From: an uncultured Clostridium sp.
Lineage (GTDB): Bacteria; Bacillota; Clostridia; TANB77; CAG-508
Assembly: GCA_900556975.1 (NCBI GenBank)
Contig: USQZ01000007.1
Coordinates: 1-51,360 of the forward strand
Direction: 5' to 3'
DNA: 51,360 bases
The notes beneath the pieces are model-generated. The model was not told the DNA's origin and searched no databases. It saw nothing but the letters and a program-made list of their open reading frames with translations. How positions within the stretch are numbered: the first letter of the stretch is position 1; each line of letters opens with the position of its first letter. Positions 39,527-47,802 of the stretch are shown here, in pieces. The position numbers and the translations under genes were made by a program.

Positions 39527-40609
39527 TCATTTCTTTTTATTTATTGTTACTATAATTCCTGCTGTACTTACAACAAACGTTGCAATATATACAGCTATGT
39601 TATCTCCTGTTTTTGGGTTTGCTGTGTTGTTTGTTTCTTGTTTTATTTCTGTGTTGCTTTCTTTTTTTTCTTCTTGTTGTTCTTCTTCAGGGGTTTCTGA
39701 TGGCTGTTCTGCTGGTTGATCTGGAACTATTTCTGCGCTTGCATATTTGATTATTAGATTGTATGTGCATCTATCATAATAATCTGTTCTTGTTTCATTT
39801 ATTACAACAGATGCGTCACCATATGATGTGCCGTCATATTGTAATTTTGAACCAGTATACTTTGTATATGTCCCTTGATATTTTTCTTCTGTTTTACTTC
39901 CTACATTTACTGCTGAGATTATCGCTTTGTTTTCGTCTTGGTTTCCAATAATTTTTATCACTGCTTCACTTTCGTTTTCTGTTTTTACTAATTTACCATT
40001 TTCATTTTTATAATAAACTGTTTTTCCTAATTCAGCAAATGCTTTTAATCCGCTTGTGAATTCATCGTTTGCATCGAAATCAATTACATATTCTTTTCCG
40101 TTTGATAGCTCAATTACTCCATTTGCTGTTGCGTCTGTATATACATCTTCAACTACTGTATTAACCATTGTTCCTGATCTTATTAAAGATATATTTAGTG
40201 TACCTTTGAACTTACTTGAATCTAATTCCAAAAGTGATGTGTCTTTAATAGAATAATACTTTTTATTAATAACTAACCTTACTGGTAATGGCGCAACTGC
40301 TGAAACTGAATTACCTGTTGGTGCAAGTTCTGTTATTTTAAATGAATATTGGTATTCGTTTAGGTCTATTTTCATATTGTTTGTGATGTCTATTTTCTCT
40401 GAACCTGCATCTGTGTCTGTTGATTTGTATAGTTCAATTTCACCTATTTCTGGATATATTACTTTACCATTTTCTATTGTTGCATCTCCAAAATCTAATG
40501 TTACTTCGTTTGTGTCATCTGCTTGTGCCTTATTCATGGCAAGTGGACATATTATGCTTGCTATTAAGCATAGTACAACCAAGATTGATATTGTTTTAAT
40601 TTTTCTCAT
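39527..40609 (-). CDS. Sortase-anchored surface protein (NPKTGD)
   Basis: The 360-residue protein has a signal peptide (about 1-30: basic start, hydrophobic core, cleavage near NKAQA) and a beta-rich ectodomain (about 31-290). A Pro/Glu-rich wall-spanning stretch (about 295-330) and a sorting signal NPKTGDN with hydrophobic helix and KKK tail complete it. It should be exported and linked to peptidoglycan by a sortase not in this window. There is no known adhesin domain. A 29-base inverted-repeat motif at 40683-40711 lies 74 bases upstream and recurs at the other surface-type gene at 48504. Confidence 0.85.
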   Translation of the reverse strand: MRKIKTISILVVLCLIASIICPLAMNKAQADDTNEVTLDFGDATIENGKVIYPEIGEIELYKSTDTDAGSEKIDITNNMKIDLNEYQYSFKITELAPTGNSVSAVAPLPVRLVINKKYYSIKDTSLLELDSSKFKGTLNISLIRSGTMVNTVVEDVYTDATANGVIELSNGKEYVIDFDANDEFTSGLKAFAELGKTVYYKNENGKLVKTENESEAVIKIIGNQDENKAIISAVNVGSKTEEKYQGTYTKYTGSKLQYDGTSYGDASVVINETRTDYYDRCTYNLIIKYASAEIVPDQPAEQPSETPEEEQQEEKKESNTEIKQETNNTANPKTGDNIAVYIATFVVSTAGIIVTINKKK

Positions 40610-40682
40610 TGTTTTCTTCCTCTCTCGTAAATTTATTTTATATTTGAAATTCTATCATATAATTTTTGTTTACTTATGTTTT

Positions 40683-40711
40683 TTGCCAATTTTTCCGTGC
40701 CATTTTGGCAA
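40683..40711. promoter_or_regulatory. 29-bp inverted-repeat motif, copy a
   Basis: TTGCCAA and TTGGCAA flank a 15-base centre TTTTTCCGTGCCATT. The same 7-15-7 layout occurs at 46155-46183 and 49705-49733. It lies upstream of the surface protein gene and could be an operator. Confidence 0.6.
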
Positions 40712-40783
40712 TTGATTATTATGAATTTTTTTTTACTTGCAATTAGCTACACCAATATTATTTTTGAACTATAAAACTGGCAA

Positions 40784-40809
40784 GAGCTGTGCTTTTTACA
40801 GCACAGCTC
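40784..40809 (-). terminator. Terminator after the 274-residue orphan gene
   Basis: GAGCTGTGCT pairs with AGCACAGCTC over 6 bases; a weak T-run follows on the minus strand. It lies 15 bases after the stop at 40824. Confidence 0.7.
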
Positions 40810-40823
40810 CAGTCCGCCAATAT

Positions 40824-41648
40824 TTAATTCATATTATTTATCACTCTGTTTTCGATAAGCTTTCTGCATCTCCGGTATTCGCCTTTTGAATATAACTGAT
40901 TGAATTCATCTACAAATGCGTTCAGCAATTCAATTTCAATGAGACACTTTTCAATGATTTCTGCAGGTACAGTTTTCTTTAAGCTATCGATTCTGACTGA
41001 TAATGTAATTGAGAATAATGTAATTGAGATTGCATCCTCATTTGCTTTTTTTAGAATCGTATATGGACTAGAAATATATTCTGCATTTCCCTTAAAGTAT
41101 TGGAGCTTAGCATTTGGATATATCTCTGTGTAACCTACAAGTTCTTTCTCTGAAAAATAGAAAAGTTCTGGAATTGACACCTGTACAACATCCTTTAATG
41201 AAATCTCAAGTTCTTTAAATATACGGTTAAGTATATCAAAGATATTGTAGGTATCTGTATCTTTCATTTCACCGAGGAATTTGAAAGTTGTCATGAACGT
41301 GTTCAGATTAATCTCATGAAAATTCTTTTTGGCAACGATGCCAACTTCTTTGATTACTCCATACATACAATTGTAGATTATTCCTTTTTCTCCGACTTGT
41401 ACTTTGAAGTAGTTTCGACCTTCTGAATCGAATTTGGCAATTTCAATCAGCCAGCAACCTGCCATGCAGTCTTCTAGGAAAAACGGATGGTAAAATGTTA
41501 TGGATGTTCGTTTTGATCCAAACCATTTAGAAAAAACAATTTGTTCTTCCGGTATGAAACAATCCGCAAGGGCCATCTGCTGTAAGATATCATATCTTCT
41601 TTTTAATGCATCTACGAGTGTCCGTGCTAATTCAAACCTATCTCTCAT
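40824..41648 (-). CDS. Unrecognised 274-residue protein, probably acquired
   Basis: The protein is soluble, with no signal peptide or membrane segment. It begins RDRFELARTLVDALKRRYDIL, has a possible Cys pair FLEDCMAGCW near 60, and ends in a helical region with basic KGEYRRCRKLIENR. I recognise no family. Its codons are clearly richer in G and C than those of its neighbours (e.g. GCG, CGG and GAC are common), which suggests transfer from another source. It has its own strong promoter with repeated TGTAAACA and a terminator, so it is a single regulated unit. GAGAGGAG precedes the ATG. Confidence 0.6.
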   Translation of the reverse strand: MRDRFELARTLVDALKRRYDILQQMALADCFIPEEQIVFSKWFGSKRTSITFYHPFFLEDCMAGCWLIEIAKFDSEGRNYFKVQVGEKGIIYNCMYGVIKEVGIVAKKNFHEINLNTFMTTFKFLGEMKDTDTYNIFDILNRIFKELEISLKDVVQVSIPELFYFSEKELVGYTEIYPNAKLQYFKGNAEYISSPYTILKKANEDAISITLFSITLSVRIDSLKKTVPAEIIEKCLIEIELLNAFVDEFNQLYSKGEYRRCRKLIENRVINNMN

Positions 41649-41752
41649 AACTATTCTCCTCTCTTTAAGCTAGGGTTTACGTGTAAATAATATTTTTCTT
41701 TTGTTTAGGTTTTCATTAGAAAAATCCCTTTCTGCAATTTTTCGTGTTTACA

Positions 41753-41781
41753 ATTTTATCATGTTTACATAAAAATGTCAA
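41753..41781 (-). promoter_or_regulatory. Promoter of the orphan gene, with TGTAAACA repeats
   Basis: TTGACA (41776-41781) and TAAAAT (41753-41758) on the minus strand are 17 bases apart. TGTAAACA occurs in the spacer and again just after the -10 box, and a TTTACACGTAAA palindrome lies further downstream (about 41687-41698), so a repressor may bind here. Confidence 0.75.
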
Positions 41782-41818
41782 AACTGATATCACAGAAAAG
41801 ATTGACTCTTTTTAAAAA

Positions 41819-41859
41819 TGTACTGAACCCAAAAAGTTGGACTTTTTGGGTTCAGTACA
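41819..41859 (-). terminator. Perfect 19-bp hairpin terminator after DUF1848 gene
   Basis: TGTACTGAACCCAAAAAGT and its exact complement are separated by only three bases, and TTTTT follows on the minus strand. It lies 70 bases after the DUF1848 stop. Confidence 0.8.
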
Positions 41860-41931
41860 CTAAGTACAGATGTGAGTTTCATTCATGTCTATGTTTTTTG
41901 TAATTTTTTCCAAAATTAGTTCATCTTTATT

Positions 41932-42867
41932 CTAAATAAAACTAAGTTGCTCATTTTCACTCACTATCCAACTTTTTTGTTTAGCTTCTGTTATCTTATC
42001 TCCCGCTTCTACATTCCCAATCAAAAATGGTGAATTCTCATTATGCTTTTTCATATTTTCAATAACCAATTTCTTATTAGCATTCGCATAACAATACCTG
42101 CATAAATGCCCACAAGTATTATAAGCACCTATATCATTTCCCATAAGACAATTACACTCTTGCCTTATATTCTTTCTTTTTGGTGGCTCTAGTGTACAAC
42201 CAATTGATCTTTCTACAATTTCTTGACTCATACATCCATTACATTTCAAACCATACTCTGATAAAAATGTCTTCTCACAACAGCTATGAATTGTCATATT
42301 ATTTTCCTTACCTATTTTTGCAAACGCCTTTGCAATTCGTATTTGTTCATCTTGAGTAAGAGTTCGCAAATCAGGAGCATTTCTTTTTACCTTTTCATAT
42401 AAATCTAAAAAACTAATTGTACAATTGTTAGTATACCCTTTTAAGCTTTGCGCCATTTTACTAAAACATTCTATATGTTTTTCAACATCAAATTCATCAT
42501 TTATAAAAATAGGATCATATCTCCATCCAATAGAATCCACACCTACATGCTTTGATAATTTCTTAAAACTTTCTATTACTTTTTCTTTATCAGGTACAAC
42601 AGGTTCTATATCTTTTCCGTATGGAGTAATTGTTACAAACCAATATTGCCTATATACATCCAATTCATCCAAATATTTAATCATAGGCTCTGGATTCTTA
42701 GTACAAAAAGCTAAACAATCCACCACATTTGGCGACAAACTATATTTTGTTATTTGATTAGGATAATATGGGTTTCTTACTAATACAAAACCTTCTCTTA
42801 TTCTATTCATTAACCACTTTGAATAAAATGCTGGTATATCTGTTCTACATCCTGTATTTATTATCAT
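41932..42867 (-). CDS. DUF1848 family protein with Cys-rich C-terminus
   Basis: The 311-residue protein begins IINTGCRTDIPAFYSKWL and has many conserved Cys: SCCEKTFLSEYGLKCNGC and CNCLMGNDIGAYNTCGHLCRYCYAN. The CGHLCRYCYAN segment resembles a radical-SAM/iron-sulfur cluster site. DUF1848 has no established activity. It is the third gene after macrodomain and SirTM genes, with a gap of six bases, so it probably belongs to the same operon and pathway. It ends in SWIVSENEQLSFI, the usual family end, so it is full length. Confidence 0.8.
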   Translation of the reverse strand: MIINTGCRTDIPAFYSKWLMNRIREGFVLVRNPYYPNQITKYSLSPNVVDCLAFCTKNPEPMIKYLDELDVYRQYWFVTITPYGKDIEPVVPDKEKVIESFKKLSKHVGVDSIGWRYDPIFINDEFDVEKHIECFSKMAQSLKGYTNNCTISFLDLYEKVKRNAPDLRTLTQDEQIRIAKAFAKIGKENNMTIHSCCEKTFLSEYGLKCNGCMSQEIVERSIGCTLEPPKRKNIRQECNCLMGNDIGAYNTCGHLCRYCYANANKKLVIENMKKHNENSPFLIGNVEAGDKITEAKQKSWIVSENEQLSFI

Positions 42868-42873
42868 ATCTTT

Positions 42874-43716
42874 TTACTCCTCCAGATCTTCTATCACCTT
42901 ATTTGCATTTTCATCAAATGAAACTGTTTTATTTCGTATATCTAACATTGGCATTGGATAATCTTTATTAATTCTTATAAGTCTTATTTTATCATTTGCT
43001 TTTACCATTTGTTCAAATGGATATCTTATTATTCCTGGCGTATTAAATCCAACTCCAATTTCTAATAGTACAACATTCTTATTTTCCGCTTCTTTCAAAA
43101 ACTCTTTATATCTCTCGGCTTGCACATACCACTTCTCATCTTGAACAAAGTTTGCATCTTTTCTCAAATTCATATCCATATTACCACCGCAAACCGGACA
43201 TTTCATAACTAATTCAGATGGAATTTTGCAATCCTTTGTATTTTCTATCCACTTATGTACAAGTTCCTTATTATCATACAATTTATTATGACAAGCGTTC
43301 TCACATTGTAAATATCCATAATCCCCTTGAACCTCAAATATCTTGTTTTCATCAAATCCGCTATTATAAAATTGTCCATCAACATTTGTTGACAAAATAA
43401 AATAATTCTTATCTTTAGCAATTTTATATAACTCTTCATATAATTTCAATGGCGTTTTATTATACCTGTTAACCTCAATCATTTTAGCAAAAAATGCCCA
43501 TTTTTCTTCCTGAGTTTTAAAATCATAAAACGAAGCTGAATATAAATCAGTAAAATTATATTTCTTTATAAAATCTTTAAAATTTGTTTCAAAACTTTCA
43601 CCACTATATTCTAATCCAGCTGCACTTGAAAGCCCACTACCAGCTCCTATTATAATGAAATCTGCTTCTCCAATCATTTGTTTGGCTTTAATAATTCTTA
43701 AATTATACTTCTCCAT
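42874..43716 (-). CDS. Class M sirtuin (SirTM)-like NAD-dependent enzyme
   Basis: The protein has 280 residues; the second ATG (43714-43716) is used because TTAGGAG lies 6 bases before it. It has GAGSGLSSAAGLEYSG near residue 27, TNVDGQF, a Cys-x3-Cys-type zinc pair (CENACH and CPVCGG) and NVVLLEIGVGFNTP. At the place of the catalytic His of deacetylating sirtuins it has Gln (EVQGDYG), as in SirTM enzymes, which transfer ADP-ribose to protein. It overlaps the macrodomain gene. The GcvH-L and LplA partners of the known operons are absent. Confidence 0.85.
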   Translation of the reverse strand: MEKYNLRIIKAKQMIGEADFIIIGAGSGLSSAAGLEYSGESFETNFKDFIKKYNFTDLYSASFYDFKTQEEKWAFFAKMIEVNRYNKTPLKLYEELYKIAKDKNYFILSTNVDGQFYNSGFDENKIFEVQGDYGYLQCENACHNKLYDNKELVHKWIENTKDCKIPSELVMKCPVCGGNMDMNLRKDANFVQDEKWYVQAERYKEFLKEAENKNVVLLEIGVGFNTPGIIRYPFEQMVKANDKIRLIRINKDYPMPMLDIRNKTVSFDENANKVIEDLEE

Positions 43717-44497
43717 ATTCATCTCCTAAATTTTTCATATAAATATTATAATCCTCCTCTGAAAAAACATTTAATATTATCTTTTCAAAACAATTTACAT
43801 TATCATCTATATACTTTCTTACCATCTTGATTGCAATCTCTGATGCTAAATCTTTTGGAAATCTGAATTCACCAGTTGAAATACATGGAAAAGCAATTTC
43901 TTTTATATTGTTTTCTTTTGCTAGTTCTAAGGCATTTATATAACACTCTTCTAATTCTGACACATTCTTATCAGTTACATTCTCATATATGATAGGTCCA
44001 ACTGTATGAATTACATATTTTGATGGTAAATTATATCCACTTGTTATAAATGCTTTTCCAGTTTTCAAACTCTTTATTTTTTTCATTATCTTATTACATT
44101 CTAATCTAAGTTCAACACCACTCGCTGAATGTATGGCGTTATCAATGCACTTATGGCAAGGAATAAAACAACCCAATCCTTGCGAATTTGCTGCATTTAC
44201 TATTGCTCCAATTTTTAAAGTTGTAATATCTCCCTTCCATAAACATATTTGTGTTCCTTTATAATTAATAAAAGCTGTTATAGTTTCTGAATCTCTAATC
44301 CCTTTTAATATATTTTCTTCTTTTAAATACTCGCTCTCAATTTTTATATATTCATCTGAAACAGGTATAGGCTCTCTAATATTACATAGTGATCTATATA
44401 ATCTTTTTTTATCATTTAAATCCTGTGGTAATTTTTCTATATTAATATCCTTATTTTCCTTTAATAAATATTTAATTAAAAAATCTAACTTATTCAT
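43703..44497 (-). CDS. Zn-dependent macrodomain protein (ADP-ribosyl hydrolase)
   Basis: The protein has 264 residues; the ATG at 44495-44497 follows AAAGGAGTGA. An N-terminal region of about 90 residues precedes the macrodomain. It has GAIVNAANSQGLGCFIPCHK with a zinc-type Cys/His set (GCFIPCHKCIDNAIH), IHTVGPI and PCISTGEFRFP. This zinc-macrodomain type removes ADP-ribose placed by SirTM enzymes. Its gene overlaps the SirTM gene by 14 bases, so writer and eraser are translated together. Confidence 0.88.
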   Translation of the reverse strand: MNKLDFLIKYLLKENKDINIEKLPQDLNDKKRLYRSLCNIREPIPVSDEYIKIESEYLKEENILKGIRDSETITAFINYKGTQICLWKGDITTLKIGAIVNAANSQGLGCFIPCHKCIDNAIHSASGVELRLECNKIMKKIKSLKTGKAFITSGYNLPSKYVIHTVGPIIYENVTDKNVSELEECYINALELAKENNIKEIAFPCISTGEFRFPKDLASEIAIKMVRKYIDDNVNCFEKIILNVFSEEDYNIYMKNLGDEYGEV

Positions 44498-44564
44498 AAC
44501 TATCACTCCTTTTATTGGCATGGAACATTGGTTCGTACTTTATGTGATGAAATTCTATACATTA

Positions 44565-44609
44565 TTGTTATATTATAGGAAAATTTAAACCTTTCCTATA
44601 ATATAACAA
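44565..44609. repeat. Long inverted repeat between MBL-like and macrodomain genes
   Basis: TTGTTATATTATAGGAAA and its exact complement are separated by nine bases. It follows the MBL-like gene and precedes the macrodomain gene. Without a clear T-run it may be a weak terminator, an operator of the macrodomain operon or both. Confidence 0.6.
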
Positions 44610-44643
44610 AGTACTGCATATTTAGATATAATTTTTATTAACT

Positions 44644-45438
44644 TTAATTTTCAGGGAAAAAGAAACCTGCTGTCATATCTAAGTAATTTAAACCACCATA
44701 TTCAGAATATTTTGATTTTACTTTATCTTTGAAATCTTTTGCACAAGTGCTTTCTTTTGCAAACTTCTTTAATTCTTCAAGATACTCAATTTTTGTATCA
44801 ACATCTTTTAATGTCTCAGGTGTATGATGACTTGATAATACTAAATTATAATTTCTTTCTCTATATTTTTTCAATTGCTCTATCATTATATTAGCATGGC
44901 CTTCACCTGCAACTATTGAATGACAATCATGTCCTAACATATGCGTATATATACATCCTATTTGTGGGAACTCTATTTCAATGTTCTCATCATGATATGT
45001 TATTTTAAGTTCAAATCCACCAATATTAACCTCTGAATCTTTTAATACATCTGTTATTTTATGAAGTTCTTTTGCAAAAGTTCCATTAAATGATTTTTCA
45101 AATCCAGTAATCAAATTATAAATTGTTCCTTCTTTCATTGATTTTATTGTTCCTTCTGAAGCATATCCTTTTACTTCTTTTAATATTGTTCCTCCATTAG
45201 GATGATCTGAAAAAACTTTTCCTACAATATTTTTATTTAATCCTTTTACATATTTTTCGAACTCTTCTAAGTTATCATAAAATGCAGGAAATTCTACTAA
45301 TAAAATATTTTCTTCGTTTTCTAATATATAACTTTCATCATTCATTAAATCATTTGTTTGATAACAATGTAATTTTATATCTCCAAAATTATAAACATCT
45401 ATAAATCCTTTATTTAAATTAATTTTTGAAACTTCCAT
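44644..45438 (-). CDS. MBL-fold-like protein lacking the standard HxHxDH site
   Basis: The 264-residue protein has the alternate strands of a metallo-beta-lactamase fold: YILENEENILLVEFPAF, VGKVFSDHPNGG and VLSSHHTPE near residue 203. In place of HxHxDH only SDHP is present, so it may be a non-hydrolytic or altered member. It faces the HxlR regulator across a 280-base intergenic region with a perfect palindrome, so it is likely its target. AAGGAG precedes the start. Confidence 0.6.
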   Translation of the reverse strand: MEVSKINLNKGFIDVYNFGDIKLHCYQTNDLMNDESYILENEENILLVEFPAFYDNLEEFEKYVKGLNKNIVGKVFSDHPNGGTILKEVKGYASEGTIKSMKEGTIYNLITGFEKSFNGTFAKELHKITDVLKDSEVNIGGFELKITYHDENIEIEFPQIGCIYTHMLGHDCHSIVAGEGHANIMIEQLKKYRERNYNLVLSSHHTPETLKDVDTKIEYLEELKKFAKESTCAKDFKDKVKSKYSEYGGLNYLDMTAGFFFPEN

Positions 45439-45502
45439 TCTTAACTCTCCTTATCTATATTATTGAATTTTAGTAGCTACTCTTTTTTCAATTTCTATAA
45501 CT

Positions 45503-45531
45503 ATTTTAATAACTAATTTTTTTAATGTAAA
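45503..45531 (-). promoter_or_regulatory. Promoter of the MBL-like gene
   Basis: TTTACA (45526-45531) and TAAAAT (45503-45508) on the minus strand are 17 bases apart. A perfect palindrome lies 20 bases upstream. Confidence 0.6.
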
Positions 45532-45550
45532 GTAGGCACTTTTTTGTTTC

Positions 45551-45572
45551 ATAGTTACTTTAAAGTAACTAT
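45551..45572. promoter_or_regulatory. Perfect 22-bp palindrome, probable HxlR operator
   Basis: ATAGTTACTTT is followed directly by its exact complement AAAGTAACTAT. Half-sites TTACT/AGTAA resemble those of YodB/HypR-type HxlR regulators. It lies between the two divergent promoters. Confidence 0.75.
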
Positions 45573-45660
45573 TTAGTATTTATGCATTATTTAGATATAA
45601 AATTTTTAAGACATATTATATGCGAATTGATACTATTGTTGATTTTATTACATTGCCTCG

Positions 45661-45689
45661 TTTACTTTTTTCATATATTCTGTTATAAT
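45661..45689 (+). promoter_or_regulatory. Promoter of the HxlR gene
   Basis: TTTACT (45661-45666) and TATAAT (45684-45689) on the plus strand are 17 bases apart, 28 bases before the HxlR start. Confidence 0.75.
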
Positions 45690-45716
45690 TCGCATAAAGA
45701 TTGGAGTTGATTTATA

Positions 45717-46037
45717 ATGAAACAAGAATTGCCTGCATGTCCTGTTGAAATAACTATGAGACTTATCGGAGATAAATGGAAAGTTTTAATTGTTAGAGAT
45801 TTATTAACTGGAACTAAGAGATTCGGAGAATTACGCAAATCTCTTGATGGAATTAGTCAAAAAGTTCTTACTAATAATTTAAGAGATATGGAAAAGTCAG
45901 GAATTGTTCATCGTGAAGTTTTTGCAGAAGTTCCTCCTAGGGTTGAATATTCTTTAACTGACACTGGTTGGAGTTTGAAACCTATATTAGATTCAATGGT
46001 AGAATGGGGAAACAATTATAGAAATAATATAAAATAA
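45717..46037 (+). CDS. HxlR-family transcriptional regulator
   Basis: The 106-residue protein has the HxlR winged helix: LIGDKWKVLIVRDLLTGTKRF, ISQKVLTNNLRDMEKSG and the wing PPRVEYSLTDTG. A single Cys near the N-terminus (CPVE, residue 8) matches the redox-sensing position of YodB/HypR-type members. GGAGTTGA precedes the ATG. It is divergent from the MBL-like gene with a perfect palindrome between, so it probably controls that gene and itself in response to electrophile or disulfide stress (inference). Confidence 0.92.
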   Translation: MKQELPACPVEITMRLIGDKWKVLIVRDLLTGTKRFGELRKSLDGISQKVLTNNLRDMEKSGIVHREVFAEVPPRVEYSLTDTGWSLKPILDSMVEWGNNYRNNIK

Positions 46038-46066
46038 AGACATAGCAATGCCAGCTATGTCTTTTA
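46036..46066 (+). terminator. Terminator of the HxlR gene
   Basis: AAAGACATAGC pairs with GCTATGTCTTT around a 7-base loop, followed by T's. It begins at the stop codon. Confidence 0.85.
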
Positions 46067-46154
46067 TGGGTAGTTTTCTATTTTTCTAACTCTAAGTTGT
46101 CTTGTACTTTGAATTATATTTATTTTATCATATATTTTTTATTTATCTTGTTTT

Positions 46155-46183
46155 TTACCAACTTTTCCATGACAATTTGGCAA
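46155..46183. promoter_or_regulatory. 29-bp inverted-repeat motif, copy b
   Basis: TTACCAA and TTGGCAA flank a 15-base centre CTTTTCCATGACAAT. It follows the same layout as copies a and c but has no complete gene behind it; it lies next to the truncated DUF6323 gene. It is possibly the left-over control region of a lost gene. Confidence 0.55.
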
Positions 46184-46204
46184 CTTTTTTATATTAGATT
46201 TTTG

Positions 46205-46330
46205 TTATTCCACAAGCTTGTCGTTAAGTATTAATCCATACTTATTTGTAATTTCATTACATTCTTTTATGTTTGCAATTTCTTTTTGATTTTTATTATT
46301 TACTAACTCCAAGTAATCGTTCATTTTCAT
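46205..46330 (-). pseudogene. N-terminal fragment of a DUF6323-type protein
   Basis: The frame gives 41 codons (39 from the second ATG, which has better spacing to AGGTGA): NDYLELVNNKNQKEIANIKE and CNEITNKYGLILNDKLVE. It matches the start of DUF6323 proteins, which are about four times as long. The frame ends next to motif copy b. No other gene fills 46067-46412. Confidence 0.65.
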
Positions 46331-46412
46331 CACCTATATTTTATATACCATATGGCTTTGATGAATTGTAGACTTGAATTTTAGGCAATTTTGTGGTATA
46401 GTAGCTGTAGTA

Positions 46413-46456
46413 AAAACAGAGGAAACACTTGATTTTATTAATGTTTCCTCTGTTTA
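46413..46456 (-). terminator. Terminator after tag
   Basis: AAACAGAGGAAACA pairs with TGTTTCCTCTGTTT over about 14 bases; TTTTTAC follows on the minus strand. It lies just after the tag stop at 46466. Confidence 0.88.
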
Positions 46457-46465
46457 ATATTTTGT

Positions 46466-47023
46466 TTAAAAATTATTTTCTTTATATAAAAAACATCCTT
46501 TATCGTGCGAATATATTACTCCTATTGCTTGTAAGTATGAATATATTATTGTAGATCCAACGAATTTCATTCCTTTTTTCTTCAAATCTTTTGATATGTT
46601 ATCAGATAATTCAGATGTGGTTTTATCAACTTCATAATATGTCTTATTGTTTGTAAATGTAATTAAATAATCATGAAATGAACCATATTCGATTTGTATT
46701 TTCTTAAATATTTGCGCATTATTTATACTTGCATTTATCTTAAATTTATTTCTGATTATTTTTTCATTTGATAATAGCTCTTGTATTTTTGTTTCATCAT
46801 AATTGAAAATTTTATCTATATCAAAATTGTCATATGCTTCTTCAAATGCTTTTCTTTTGTTTAATACACATTCCCATGAAAGACCTGCTTGGAATGATTC
46901 CAGTATTAGCATTTCAAATAAATATTTTTCATCGAAATTTTGTTTGCACCATTCTTCATCATGATATTTTATGTATAGTGGATTTTGCATATTACACCAT
47001 CTGCATCTTTTTTTATTATCCAT
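46466..47023 (-). CDS. tag: DNA-3-methyladenine glycosylase I
   Basis: The 185-residue protein has the family signature: CRWCN near the start, YHDEEWCKQNFDEKYLFEML, ILESFQAGLSWECVLNKR and the zinc-binding C-terminal part with HDKGCF. It removes 3-methyladenine from alkylated DNA. TAGGAG precedes the start. Together with the ogt gene at 26 kb the window carries two separate alkylation-repair enzymes. Confidence 0.95.
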   Translation of the reverse strand: MDNKKRCRWCNMQNPLYIKYHDEEWCKQNFDEKYLFEMLILESFQAGLSWECVLNKRKAFEEAYDNFDIDKIFNYDETKIQELLSNEKIIRNKFKINASINNAQIFKKIQIEYGSFHDYLITFTNNKTYYEVDKTTSELSDNISKDLKKKGMKFVGSTIIYSYLQAIGVIYSHDKGCFLYKENNF

Positions 47024-47036
47024 TTTTTCTCCTAAT

Positions 47037-47790
47037 TTAAATTACATATTCATCTTCTTGACTAATTGGTTTCTTTTCTTTTTGAACATCAAGTTGTATG
47101 TTTTCTCTTACATCATCTGTCATTGTTTCGGCAAAGTCCATAATAAATTGTCTTATGTTTCCTTGATATGGATCGGTCTCAATAGTTGTATATTTTCCGT
47201 GCTCCTTCTGCTATATTTTCTTTTTCCGCTTCCATAAATTGATTAAATAATCCAACATTTTTTCTATTAACTAATCGTCCTTCTTTTCCTTTTCTAAATA
47301 CACTTAGCTCTGGTGAAGTAACAAATCCGTACGCTAGCGGTTTATATCTTTTCATGAATTCACTGCTAAGTAATTGTTTTAGTAAAAATGCATCTCTCGC
47401 TGGAATTGAGCCATCATTTACTGAAAAGTCAATCCAAGGAAGTCTATCTAGCATTCCTCTATCGTAAATAACTACTCTAGGTGTTGGATCACTCATATCT
47501 TCACTTAAGTTTCTCATTAGTTCACTGTACATCCATATATTATATTCTTCAAGATCTTTATTTGTAATTGGATTATACTCAGCTGTTTCTGCTCTTTTTT
47601 GTACTGGTACTCCATGCCTTGTAAGTAGTTCTGTTATACTATTTAATAATGTTGTTTTCCCGCTTTTTGCAGTTCCAATTAGCTCAACAAAAATTGGTCC
47701 TTCTCTTTTTGAAATGTTCTCCTGAATATACTTCAAATTATCCGTTATCTTATTTGCTTGTTCAGTAATTCTTTCAAGTACTTCTCCCAT
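47037..47790 (-). pseudogene. P-loop kinase-like protein with a C-terminal frameshift
   Basis: The first 203 codons encode a P-loop protein with Walker A GTAKSGKTTLLN near residue 40, VIYDRGMLDRLPWIDF and a lid-like RKGKEGRLVNRKN, resembling AAA_28 or deoxynucleoside-kinase-type proteins. It ends at IYNY, TGA (47179). One extra G in GAAGGAGCACGG appears responsible. Removing it continues the frame with EHGKYTTIETDPYQGN and about 40 more codons to a TAA at 47037-47039. The gene follows the HD-domain gene by 12 bases. Nucleotide phosphorylation is expected, but the substrate is unknown. Confidence 0.75.
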
Positions 47791-47802
47791 TTTTTCTTCC
47801 TC

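Noticed and set aside
40683..40711. Possible sigma-54 promoter (TGGCACG with TTGGCA) in the 29-bp motif
   Set aside because: The GG and GC elements are three bases further apart than the fixed sigma-54 spacing, and no sigma-54 activator is visible.
41819..41859. Perfect palindrome resembling abutted IS150-type inverted repeats (TGTACTGAACCCAAAAAGT)
   Set aside because: Only three bases lie between the arms, no transposase or target duplication is seen, and T's follow in the direction of the DUF1848 gene, so a terminator explains it better.
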